Notes: generated by a model not told the origin, from the letters alone. 38,647 bases of DNA from Chloroflexota bacterium (GCA_016234555.1 JACRBJ010000019.1:1-38647); one strand, 5' to 3'; positions 17,914 through 25,129 are shown, counted from the first letter of the stretch. Translations and numbers: made by a program.

Positions 17914-18080
17914 ACATTGGTCGCCAACTCGGCGATCAAAACTCTGCAGGCTCTTTTGAATCGAAAACCGCAGGGTTGCCTAATAACGGCGACCCGCAGT
18001 TGGTAATTTTGCGGTTGATGATCGACACTCATAATCCGAAGGTCGTGGTTTCAGATGAACTACGACCTTCGGATTGTTTT
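17914..18080 (+). ncRNA. Candidate structured small RNA (~165 nt)
   Basis: Sequence between a good promoter and a strong terminal hairpin. Pairings that can be seen: TGGTCGCC/GGCGATCA (17918-17925 with 17931-17938), an alternative long-range pairing GGTCGCC/GGCGACC (17919-17925 with 17988-17994), CTCTGC/GCAGGG (17942-17947 with 17970-17975) and CCGCA/TGCGG (17994-17998 with 18010-18014). The two mutually exclusive uses of 17919-17925 are switch-like. I do not recognise an RNA family. The small frames that cross this stretch have no ribosome site. It might instead be an attachment region of the nearby recombinase. Confidence 0.4.
18033..18080 (+). terminator. Long hairpin, probable intrinsic terminator
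   Basis: Perfect 14-base arms AATCCGAAGGTCGT (18033-18046) and ACGACCTTCGGATT (18062-18075), extendable to 18 pairs with one G-U and a seven-base loop, followed by GTTTT. The T tract is short, so termination strength is uncertain. An A-rich 5' side might allow action in both directions. Confidence 0.5.
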
Positions 18081-18263
18081 CGAAATGGGCAAAGATTATT
18101 TAATGTGGGAAAACAACTTTTTGACATGCCGTTACTTAGCGACACGTCGAAAACACCATCCATTGTTTGATTTTAGACTCCTGCCAACCATGCTCAATTC
18201 ATGCATTTCATTCTCTTGCGTGACAGGTTTGATATTTTCTGTAGATTACGAATAGGAGAAACT

Positions 18264-18389
18264 TTGGCAAATACTCAGATCTTGATAGGCATACTGGCCG
18301 TGATTGCGGCACGAGTTGCCTCCAAAAAACAATCAAAAGAAATGGATAAATTTGTTCGTGTAAAAAATGATGGACTTTTTGAATGTTAG
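18264..18389 (+). CDS. Possible 41-residue membrane peptide upstream of the recombinase
   Basis: A short frame starting with TTG at 18264 and preceded by AGGAGA with five bases of spacing. The product would begin with a hydrophobic stretch (ILIGILAVIAARVA) and continue with a charged segment (SKKQSKEMDKFVRVKND), a pattern of small single-pass membrane proteins. It lies 36 bases before the recombinase start, so the two could share a transcript. I recognise no family. The evidence is only the ribosome site and the composition. Confidence 0.3.
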   Translation: MANTQILIGILAVIAARVASKKQSKEMDKFVRVKNDGLFEC

Positions 18390-18425
18390 AATGCTCTCCC
18401 TTTGAAACCTGTTTAGGAATTTGTG

Positions 18426-20009
18426 ATGACTGATATCGTACATAAGGAAAAGGAGCCAGTCGTATATAGTTTGCGCCGCAAGCGTAGTCTCCATCGCAAG
18501 CGCCTGATGGATGTCGATAAAGCTGCAAACCCTGATCAGTTGCCACCTGGTACGCCCATTGCAGTTTACTCCCGTGTTTCAAGTGAAGAACAGGTGCATG
18601 GATATTCTCTGGACGCTCAGGTCAATGCCTGCAAGGCTTTTGCATTGCAAAGAAAATGGAAAATTGTGAAGTTCTATTCTGACCCTGGGCATTCTGCAAA
18701 AGATGATAACCGGCCGGATTTTTCCAGGATGATTGCACATGCTCAAGAGCAGCAATTCAAGGCAATAATCTTCCATAAATTGGACCGTTTTTCCAGGAAC
18801 ATCGAAAATACATTGAGGTATTTTCGCGACTTAAATTCTTACGATGTATTGATCGCCTCTGTAACAGAGGATTTCGATTTTACAACCGCGCAGGGACGAT
18901 TGGTCTTCCGTATGATGGCGCTGTTTGCCCAGTGGTATCTTGAAAATCTCTCTGCTGAGGTGGTGAAGAGTAAGGTGGAAATGGCACGTCGCGGCATTCA
19001 GAACGGACCAGTTCCCTTTGGTTACATCAAGGATAACGAGAGCAATAAAATCTTTATCGTTGAAGAGGAAGCACAGCTGGTCAGGATGGCCTACGAATTG
19101 TATGCTTCGGGAAATCACACGGACCAGACGATCGCTGATTTCATGAACCAGACTGGTATCAAGACCCGGAGGGGAAACAAATGGAGCAAGGATACCGTCA
19201 CCGACTTCCTCCAGAATGAGTTCTTCTACGGGAAAGTTGCCTATCGCGACCAGCTATGGCCGGGACGACACCAAGCGATTATCACCAAGGAATTGTTTGA
19301 CCGTGTGAAGGAAGTACGAGCGAGACATGCTGTTCGACCGCGATCCCATCTCGCATTCAACAAACTCCGGAGGATAAGCTTGTTACGAAGAATTGTGTGT
19401 TGTAGCCAGTGTGAGAGACCGTTGCGGGTCCAATCTGTAAAGGGATATGGATACTATATTGAGACATCCCTTTTCCGTGGTAAAGAGTGTGTGGACTCCC
19501 ATGCGAGAGTGCGGATGGATACTATGGATCAGTTGGTTATTGATTTGTTACGAAATATCCAGTTACCGGAAGCTTGGCAGAAGGATATTGAACGGATGCT
19601 CCAGGATATGGATGTTGTGCGAAAGATCGAGAATCGCCGCCTTGAGATCGAGGATGAACTGCGCCGAGCAGGACGGGCTTTTGCCGATGGAGCCTTCAAT
19701 GAGGATGATTATGATCGCCGGCGAAAGAAACTGATCTCAGAAAAAGACAGCCTTGTTGTTCCGGATGGCGCAAGGGCGATAGAAATGGGATTACAACTGG
19801 AAACAATTGGTGATTTTATTGATGAAGCCACCGAAGATGAAAAATATAAAATCCTGCATATCCTATTTGATGCCGTCTATTACGATTTCGGTCAGAAACG
19901 TCTGGTTGGATTTAAACCTCATGCGGAATTTGTCCCGATCTTTCGCCTTGCAGCACAATTCTCAGTATGGAGTGAAAAAGAGGGGTTTGTTTTTAGAACA
20001 AGTGTTTGA
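18426..20009 (+). CDS. Large serine recombinase
   Basis: A site-specific recombinase of 527 residues. After a basic ~42-residue N-terminal extension comes the resolvase catalytic domain: YSRVSSEEQ with the nucleophile Ser52, then the conserved HKLDRFSRN motif. The recombinase DNA-binding domain follows (GVPFGY-type motif at VPFGYIKDN, then the RRGNKWSKDTVTDFLQNEFFYGK segment). A zinc-ribbon region has CCSQC and a later GKEC, and the C-terminal part is rich in charged helix, probably a coiled coil. ATG 18426 has AGGA at good spacing; GTG 18423 is the alternative. Such enzymes integrate or excise phages and mobile elements, but no other phage or conjugation gene is visible beside it. Confidence 0.9.
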   Translation: MTDIVHKEKEPVVYSLRRKRSLHRKRLMDVDKAANPDQLPPGTPIAVYSRVSSEEQVHGYSLDAQVNACKAFALQRKWKIVKFYSDPGHSAKDDNRPDFSRMIAHAQEQQFKAIIFHKLDRFSRNIENTLRYFRDLNSYDVLIASVTEDFDFTTAQGRLVFRMMALFAQWYLENLSAEVVKSKVEMARRGIQNGPVPFGYIKDNESNKIFIVEEEAQLVRMAYELYASGNHTDQTIADFMNQTGIKTRRGNKWSKDTVTDFLQNEFFYGKVAYRDQLWPGRHQAIITKELFDRVKEVRARHAVRPRSHLAFNKLRRISLLRRIVCCSQCERPLRVQSVKGYGYYIETSLFRGKECVDSHARVRMDTMDQLVIDLLRNIQLPEAWQKDIERMLQDMDVVRKIENRRLEIEDELRRAGRAFADGAFNEDDYDRRRKKLISEKDSLVVPDGARAIEMGLQLETIGDFIDEATEDEKYKILHILFDAVYYDFGQKRLVGFKPHAEFVPIFRLAAQFSVWSEKEGFVFRTSV

Positions 20010-20136
20010 TGTGTTGACACAAGAATCTGGGGGTGCTATACTGCGGCAAGTTTGACCTGTCAAAAAATTCATAGCGTTGATGGCAAAATGATTGTCATCA
20101 TTCCATAACAGAATATTTGATCGTTGGTTTGTCCTT

Positions 20137-20172
20137 AAAAAGTGAGAGCCCACTATGGAAGAGTGGACTCTC
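20137..20172 (-). terminator. Intrinsic terminator of tRNA-Ser
   Basis: Read on the minus strand, arms GAGAGTCCACT and AGTGGGCTCTC (+ strand 20162-20172 and 20144-20154, one U-G pair, seven-base loop) are followed by ACTTTTT (AAAAA at 20137-20141). It lies about 50 bases downstream of the tRNA end. The same region carries the inverted repeat GTTTGTCC/GGACAAAC (20127-20134 and 20177-20184). Confidence 0.75.
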
Positions 20173-20219
20173 GTTTGGACAAACTTCCCATACGCGAATA
20201 TCGTAAGTTTGTCCATCAG

Positions 20220-20306
20220 CGGAGAGGGCGGGATTCGAACCCGCGAACCTTTGTGGGTTACACGCTTTCCAAGCGTGCGCGCTAAGCCAGACTACGCGAC
20301 CTCTCC
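20220..20306 (-). tRNA. tRNA-Ser(GGA)
   Basis: The minus strand folds into a class II tRNA. Acceptor arms are GGAGAGG (20300-20306) and CCTCTCC (20221-20227), with discriminator G at 20220. The anticodon loop is TTGGAAA, closed by the CACGC/GCGTG stem, giving anticodon GGA (reads UCC and UCU). A long variable arm precedes the T arm GCGGGTTCGAATCCCGC. Length is 87 bases with discriminator; CCA is not encoded. A promoter and a terminator bracket it. Confidence 0.95.
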
Positions 20307-20322
20307 AATTTCAGCGGGCGGA

Positions 20323-20350
20323 ATTATACCAGATGTTTTTCAGGCGGCAA
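20323..20350 (-). promoter_or_regulatory. Promoter of tRNA-Ser
   Basis: On the minus strand TTGCCG (+ 20345-20350) and a perfect TATAAT (+ 20323-20328) are separated by 16 bases; the tRNA begins 16 bases after the -10 box. The promoter sits directly behind the stop codon of the SUMF1-fold gene. Confidence 0.7.
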
Positions 20351-20355
20351 TATTA

Positions 20356-21258
20356 TTAATCGGCGCTTTCGGTGCAGCGGAATCCACGGCTGAGACCGGC
20401 AGAATCAGGTTCATGCTTGAAGCGGCGGAAGGTCGAGATGTCGTCCAGAACGGCGTCGTATGCACCGCCGCGCAAAGAGCGCTCGGTACCAGTTTCGGGT
20501 CCCGTTGGGTTTTCATAAGGCGACTCGAAATAATATCGATTGTAGAACCAGTCCGCAACCCACTCGCGGACGTTGCCCGCCATGTTCAGCGCTCCGTACG
20601 GGCTTGCCCCCAGCGGATAGCGGGTGACGGGCAGCGACTCAAGAAACAGCGTCTCCGAGAAATTTACCAGTCGCGGATTTGCCTTTGAGTTGCCCCAGGG
20701 GAAGTAACGGGCGTCTGTCCCTCGCGCCGCCTTTTCCCATTCTGCTTCGGTGGGCAGTCGCCGACCCGCCCAGGAGCAGTATGCTTCCGCCGCGTACCAG
20801 TTGGCGTACACGACCGGCAGGTTTCGGTATGCCCATTTGCCGTAGTACGGATTCAGGCGCGGCACAGGTTCGAGGCACGCTCCGCTTGCGACACATTTCT
20901 CGTACATCGCGTTGCTGACTTCGTACTTGTCCATCCAAAACGCATCCAGATAAACGGGATGTTCAGGATATTCCTTGAGGCTTGGGTTGCCGTTATCGCC
21001 CATGATGAACTCGCCTTCGGGGACGTAGACCTGCATCATACCGTCCACGCTCGAAGTTTTGGTGTCAACTGGAAGGTTCGGGCTGGGTCGAGCTATATCG
21101 AAGGCTGCCAGCTCGTAGCGGAGTCGCAGGGTGGAGAGCTTTCCCTCACGAAACGCCCGCCAGGAGCGGAGTCCGATATCGAGGTTGGAAATCGAAACAG
21201 CCGAGGCGCTGACAAGGACGATGAGCAAAATTCCAAACAGTTTTTTTCTTTTGGTCAT
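20356..21258 (-). CDS. SUMF1/formylglycine-generating-enzyme-fold protein, exported
   Basis: A 300-residue protein with an N-terminal membrane anchor or signal (KKLFGILLIVLVSASAVSI). From about residue 70 it has the SUMF1 fold: VPEGEFIMGDNG, HPVYLDAFWMDKYEVSNAMYEKCV, PVVYANWYAAEAYCSWAGRRLPTEAEWEKAAR split across the canonical region, then NVREWVADWF and SRGFRC. Where true formylglycine-generating enzymes have paired cysteines after GGSY, this protein reads RGGAYDAVLDD, so the sulfatase-activating chemistry should be absent. It starts nine bases after a methyltransferase gene and is the third gene of a minus-strand run. Confidence 0.88.
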   Translation of the reverse strand: MTKRKKLFGILLIVLVSASAVSISNLDIGLRSWRAFREGKLSTLRLRYELAAFDIARPSPNLPVDTKTSSVDGMMQVYVPEGEFIMGDNGNPSLKEYPEHPVYLDAFWMDKYEVSNAMYEKCVASGACLEPVPRLNPYYGKWAYRNLPVVYANWYAAEAYCSWAGRRLPTEAEWEKAARGTDARYFPWGNSKANPRLVNFSETLFLESLPVTRYPLGASPYGALNMAGNVREWVADWFYNRYYFESPYENPTGPETGTERSLRGGAYDAVLDDISTFRRFKHEPDSAGLSRGFRCTESAD

Positions 21259-21267
21259 ATTGACGGG

Positions 21268-21984
21268 TTATGGTTTTTGACCGAGGTGATAGATGATCAT
21301 GCCGCCCAGATCGCCGCTGTGGACTTCCCTTGCGAGAAGCGATTCCGCCCATCGGTCGGAGACCAACGAGGCGAACGGGCTGAAGCGATAAAAAGTTCCA
21401 AGATAGACGGTCTCGAAGCCAGCCTTTTGAAACGTGCCCGCCAGCGAGCGCGGACTGAATTTTTGGACGTGCTGTTCCCCGCCACCCATTTTGGCGACCA
21501 TGCGGCTTTGGTCCGCCAGCCACTCGACGGGAGCCCACAAGCTGGGGAAGGCATAATTGGGCGTGGTGACAAACGCGAACCCACCCTTCTTGAGGACGCG
21601 CCAGATTTCCGAGATGATCTTCATCGGCTGATCGAGATGTTCGATGACTTCGACGAACAGCACAACGTCGACCGATTCGTCGGGGAAGGGGAGGGCGTCG
21701 CCGGCGGCGGGGATGAAGACGCTGCGGGCTGTTGAGATCGAATTGCAAAACCTGACGGCTGATTCGCTGGGATCCAGGCCGATTGCCAGCCGACATTTTT
21801 CCGCGCTATGCAGGGTGAGGTTGCCCGACCCGCAGCCCACGTCCACGACCACATGGTCCTTGTCGATGGGCATGATCTGGTCGAGCACCCATAATTTGTT
21901 GCGATGCCAAAACCGCTGCAAGCGCGGACCGGAGTTCATCGCCCGATATTGGTAATCTCCGGGAATTTCAATCTTGTCTTTCAT
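21268..21984 (-). CDS. Class I SAM-dependent methyltransferase
   Basis: A 238-residue methyltransferase with motif I VVDVGCGSGNLTLH, the acidic motif II residue in AIGLDPSES, and VDVVLFVEVIEHLDQP plus LKKGGFAFVTTPNY further on, a form common in enzymes that act on sugars or lipids at the cell surface. I chose the Met at 21984 (MKDKIEIPGDY); a longer frame from 22062 reads through the end of the glycosyltransferase gene. The start overlaps the upstream gene by 17 bases, so translation is probably coupled. The partner suggests modification of a glycan or glycolipid (inference). Confidence 0.85.
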   Translation of the reverse strand: MKDKIEIPGDYQYRAMNSGPRLQRFWHRNKLWVLDQIMPIDKDHVVVDVGCGSGNLTLHSAEKCRLAIGLDPSESAVRFCNSISTARSVFIPAAGDALPFPDESVDVVLFVEVIEHLDQPMKIISEIWRVLKKGGFAFVTTPNYAFPSLWAPVEWLADQSRMVAKMGGGEQHVQKFSPRSLAGTFQKAGFETVYLGTFYRFSPFASLVSDRWAESLLAREVHSGDLGGMIIYHLGQKP

Positions 21985-23044
21985 GCTCGTCTCTCGGCTT
22001 TCGATTGGGAGTCTTATTGCTTCTAAAAATACCCGACAAATCGCCGCGGTCGAGCCGCGCAAAGGCGTTGAGCAGGCTTTTGTTGAGTTCGTTCAACGAG
22101 ACCAGCATCAACCCACCGCCGGCAATAACCAGCAAGATGTCGCGCAGGGTTCGCGGGAGGAATTGGAGGAACAAATAATACACCATTTGCTTCAAGGCGG
22201 GCGCAAGGATGATGGGGGTAATCAGCTTCGCAACGCCGATACCCAGCAGGAAGATGCCAAGCACGAAAGCCAGCATCCACATTTTTGTCCATGGACCGGG
22301 TTGGAACCAATTCCAGAAGCTTGCCATGGAATAGATCAGGAGCGTGTCCCAAAGTTGACCTGCGATCTGCCTCGGGCGGATGCGCTGCAAACTGGACTTG
22401 CGGCTGAATCCCACCTCGACGGGGAACTCGACGATGCGATAACCGAAGCGTGCGGCGGCGACCATCAACTCCACGTCGAAGGCAAAGCGGCTGACCCGCA
22501 GGCGGGGGATGCAATCCTCCAGCACCTCGCGGCGAAACAGCTTGATGCCGGTTTGGGTCTCGCGCAGGGAAAGCCCAAAGAGCAGGGACACGAATTCGCG
22601 ATAGACCAGGCTCATGACCCGCCGCAAGACGGGCATTTGTCCCAGCTTGGGAACCTTGGTGCCGATGACCAAATCTGCGTCAGTTTCCTGCAGGCGTTGA
22701 AGAAATTTCTTCACGTATTGTGGGTGGATTTCCAGGTCGGCATCGAGAAAGGCGATGTATTCTCCTTTTGCAAATTCAAACCCGTAAAATAGAGCAGCTC
22801 CCTTGCCGCGATTGACCGTCTGCTGAACCGCCCGCACCGGCAGACCACCCGTCACTGCCCGCTGGCTTTCCTCGAAGGTGTTGTCACCGCTGCCGTCGTC
22901 CACCACGATGGCTTCGAAATCCAGCTCCTTGAGCGTCTCACAAACCTGCACAAGATTCGCGTGGATATGGTGCCCCTCGTTGAAGGCGGGGATGATGATG
23001 GAAAGCATTCCATGGGGGTGGGGAGCCTGCTGCTCGGTTTCCAT
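21968..23044 (-). CDS. Family 2 glycosyltransferase, polyprenyl-phosphate type
   Basis: A 358-residue protein. Residues ~13-235 form a GT-A domain like dolichol-phosphate mannose synthases: LSIIIPAFNEGHHI, VVDDGSGDNT, NRGKGAALFYGF, the metal-binding FLDADLE, and TQTGIKLFRREVL. Two or three hydrophobic segments follow (about 240-320), so it is membrane bound with the active site in the cytoplasm. It should transfer a sugar from a nucleotide donor to a lipid phosphate; the sugar is unknown. The start could also be the Met directly before LSIIIPAF. It heads a minus-strand run with a methyltransferase and a SUMF1-fold protein. Confidence 0.87.
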   Translation of the reverse strand: METEQQAPHPHGMLSIIIPAFNEGHHIHANLVQVCETLKELDFEAIVVDDGSGDNTFEESQRAVTGGLPVRAVQQTVNRGKGAALFYGFEFAKGEYIAFLDADLEIHPQYVKKFLQRLQETDADLVIGTKVPKLGQMPVLRRVMSLVYREFVSLLFGLSLRETQTGIKLFRREVLEDCIPRLRVSRFAFDVELMVAAARFGYRIVEFPVEVGFSRKSSLQRIRPRQIAGQLWDTLLIYSMASFWNWFQPGPWTKMWMLAFVLGIFLLGIGVAKLITPIILAPALKQMVYYLFLQFLPRTLRDILLVIAGGGLMLVSLNELNKSLLNAFARLDRGDLSGIFRSNKTPNRKPRDEHERQD

Positions 23045-23136
23045 ATCTGTGTGATTTTACCCCAACTCATTCAGCCGCTCACACGCCGCATAGCATCAGG
23101 TAAACTATGGTTTCACAAATGAAAGGATTTAATTCC

Positions 23137-24321
23137 ATGAAAATTTTAGCAGTTGACATTGGCACGGGCACACAGGATATTTTTCTTTACGATTCAAAAC
23201 TCGATATCGAGAACGGATTCAAACTGGTTTTGCCTTCGCCGACGATGATGATCCATCGTCGCGTGAAGCGGTTGCTTCAGTCCCGAACTCCGCTGCTTTT
23301 CACGGGACATCAAATGGGCGGCGGTCCCTCGTCGTGGGCAATTGAGGAGGCGGCGCGGGCGGGAATCCCCGTGTTCATGACTCCCGATGCGGCGGTGACG
23401 ATCAATGATGAGTTGGAGAAGGTGGAAAGGTTGGGGATAAAAATCGTTTCAGAAGACGAAGCAAACGGTCTATCGTCCACCGTCCACCGTCTTGAACTGA
23501 AGGATTTTGATTTTGAGTTGATCTCCAAAACTTTCATGGATTACGGTGTTGCGTTGGATGATCTGGCGGCGGTGGCTGTGGCAGTCTTTGACCACGGCAA
23601 CGCGCCGGCGGGCGTCTCGGACAGGCAGTTTCGATTTGATTATCTTGATGAAAGAATCAAGGAAAAGAACTCGCTTTCGGCGTTTGCTTATCTTTCAACT
23701 GACATTCCCAAGATCATGACCCGCCTGCAAGCTGTTGCAGACTCTGCGCCGAGCTTGCCCTGTCCGCTGGTGGTGATGGATACCGCGCCTGCGGCAATTT
23801 TAGGCGCGAATTTTGATCCATCCGTTGCAAGCTGCGAACAAAAAATTATCTGCAACGTGGGAAATTTTCATACGCTGGCTTTTCGTTTGGGGGAGAAAGG
23901 AATCGAGGGAGTCTTCGAGCACCATACCGGTGAGATCGATTTGCCGAAACTTGAGTCTCTGCTGCGCAGGTTGGCTGACGGCTCGCTCAAACACCAGGAT
24001 GTTTTCGATGACATGGGGCACGGTGCTTTGATGTACACCGATGAGGTCTTTGAATTTGGGAAAGCTGATTTTGATGTGGTGGTGACGGGACCGAGGCGTT
24101 CGATGTTTCAGACCATAGACCGTGGACCGGAGACCGAAAGCCACCGTCCATCGTTCACAGTCCTCCGTCCATATTTCGCCACCCCCTTCGGTGACATGAT
24201 GATTGCGGGATGTTTTGGTCTACTGGCGGCTGTCGGGGAGATTCTGCCGGACGTGACTGAATCAGTTTTCGGGTCATTGCGAAGTGGTCAGGGGAGGGGA
24301 GTCGCTCCGTGGGATGGATAA
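23137..24321 (+). CDS. DUF1786 family protein (ASKHA-like)
   Basis: A 394-residue protein of the DUF1786 family, sometimes labelled pyruvate formate-lyase activating protein without experimental support that I know of. The start KILAVDIGTGTQDIFLYD resembles the phosphate-1 motif of sugar-kinase/Hsp70-type ATPases, and NVGNFHTLAF with MGHGALMYTDEVFEFG later fits the fold. I chose ATG 23137, which has AAAGGA upstream; 23107 is a possible earlier start. Two patches (23467-23491 and 24112-24173) consist of repeated CCGTCCA-like units read as protein, and the last ~15 residues also look like read-through of a dispersed repeat. Function is unknown. Confidence 0.75.
   Translation: MKILAVDIGTGTQDIFLYDSKLDIENGFKLVLPSPTMMIHRRVKRLLQSRTPLLFTGHQMGGGPSSWAIEEAARAGIPVFMTPDAAVTINDELEKVERLGIKIVSEDEANGLSSTVHRLELKDFDFELISKTFMDYGVALDDLAAVAVAVFDHGNAPAGVSDRQFRFDYLDERIKEKNSLSAFAYLSTDIPKIMTRLQAVADSAPSLPCPLVVMDTAPAAILGANFDPSVASCEQKIICNVGNFHTLAFRLGEKGIEGVFEHHTGEIDLPKLESLLRRLADGSLKHQDVFDDMGHGALMYTDEVFEFGKADFDVVVTGPRRSMFQTIDRGPETESHRPSFTVLRPYFATPFGDMMIAGCFGLLAAVGEILPDVTESVFGSLRSGQGRGVAPWDG
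23467..23491. repeat. CCGTCCA-type repeat inside the DUF1786 gene, first patch
   Basis: Three tandem units of the form CGTCYAY/CGTCCAC in a row, coding for SSTVHRL in frame. The same unit returns, in both orientations, at 24112-24173. Confidence 0.5.
24112..24173. repeat. CCGTCCA-type repeat inside the DUF1786 gene, second patch
   Basis: Inverted units (ATAGACCGTGGACCGGAGACCG without a break would be the complement of the first patch) are followed after a short spacer by direct units CCGTCCATCGTTCACAG and TCCTCCGTCC. The whole patch is translated in frame between MFQT and YFATPFGD, which suggests an in-frame insertion of a dispersed repeat. Confidence 0.5.
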
Positions 24322-24354
24322 TCCAAAACAAAAAAGGTAAAAATACTATCCTTT

Positions 24355-24377
24355 TTATATTACATGTTGTAAAATAA
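24355..24377. promoter_or_regulatory. Near-palindromic operator candidate before the peroxiredoxin gene
   Basis: Half sites TTATATTACA and TGTAAAATAA are separated by TGT; eight of ten positions match as an inverted repeat. It contains a possible -10 box (TAAAAT, 24370-24375) and lies about 40 bases before the start codon. The AT-rich form suggests a Fur/PerR-like or other redox regulator, but it does not fit the OxyR pattern. This is an inference from symmetry only. Confidence 0.35.
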
Positions 24378-24415
24378 ATATGGCTGTAATTCACGATTTC
24401 AGAAAAGGAGACAAA

Positions 24416-25129
24416 ATGACTGAACAAGTGCAAGGATGCGCGCGAGTCACCGGCACCGTTGCAGGTGACAAGCCAACCGACCAACCAGCATCCAATCCAA
24501 TCGAAAAAAAGGAGATAGCCATGACAGCACGCGTTGGGCAAAAAGCCCCGGATTTTACCGCGCCTTCGTATTACAAAGGCGGTTTTACCCCCGTAAAACT
24601 TTCCGACTTTGCAGGGAAGTGGGTCTTAGTTTGTTTCTATCCGGGTGATTTCACCTTTGTCTGAGCGACTGAAGTATCGGCGGTCGCCGATCAATATGGC
24701 AAGTTGCAGGAATTAGGGGTCGAAGTTATCTCTGTCAGTGTTGACAGTCATTTTGTACACAAGATGTGGAACGACCATGAATTGACGAAGATGGTGGAGG
24801 GCGGCGTGCCCTTTCATATGGCATCCGACCAGGCGGGGAATGTGGGACGCGCCTACGGCGTGTGGGACGAAAACCAGGGCATCGAATTGCGCGGACGATT
24901 CATCATCGACCCCGATGGTGTGATCCAGGCAATGGAAGTAATGACTCCGCCCGTGGGTCGCAAGCTTGGCGAGACCATTCGCCAGATTCAGGCTTTCCAG
25001 CACGTGCGCGCGAGCAAGGGTACAGAGGCGACTCCCGCTGGTTGGGAGCCCGGTCAACTGACCTTGAAGCCCGGCCCCGCGCTGGTTGGCAAGGTTTGGG
25101 AAGTTTGGAATCCCAGGATGGAAAAGTAA
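24416..25129 (+). CDS. Selenocysteine-containing peroxiredoxin (AhpC/Prx1 type), UGA at 24662-24664
   Basis: The frame is typical 2-Cys-type peroxiredoxin on both sides of one in-frame TGA. The TGA lies where the peroxidatic cysteine belongs: PGDFTFV-(TGA)-ATEVSAV, i.e. PxxxTxxU. After it come SVDSHFVHKMW and PPVGRKLGETIRQIQAF, with no other frame disturbance. A SECIS-like hairpin follows. Sec is residue 48 from ATG 24521 or residue 83 from ATG 24416; both starts have AAGGAG at good spacing, so two forms of about 202 and 237 residues are possible. The longer form adds a leader with one Cys. The resolving-Cys motif (CPAGWEPG in relatives) reads TPAGWEPG, so it should work with an external reductant. 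It would reduce peroxides in the cytoplasm. Confidence 0.9.
24665..24692 (+). promoter_or_regulatory. Bacterial SECIS element
   Basis: Directly behind the in-frame TGA, ATCGGC (24676-24681) and GCCGAT (24686-24691) form a perfect six-pair stem closing the loop GGTC. There are 17 bases between the TGA and the loop GG; in E. coli fdhF the loop is also GGUC, 18 bases after UGA. The bulged U of the fdhF element is not evident. SelB recognises this loop to deliver selenocysteinyl-tRNA. Confidence 0.85.

Noticed and set aside
17976..18255. Overlapping 64- and 66-codon frames across the long hairpin
   Set aside because: They run through an 18-pair hairpin and have no ribosome site; the structured RNA reading is better supported.
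20220..20306. tRNA-Ser as attachment site of the serine recombinase
   Set aside because: No second copy of the tRNA 3' end was found in the window, and large serine recombinases do not usually target tRNA genes.
24704..25129. Separate gene starting with Met at 24704
   Set aside because: It is the continuation of the peroxiredoxin beyond the TGA; the residues between TGA and this Met also match the family, so a new start here is unlikely.
24416..25129. Peroxiredoxin pseudogene with a nonsense mutation
   Set aside because: The stop falls exactly on the catalytic Cys, a SECIS-like hairpin is at the right distance, and the rest of the frame is undamaged.
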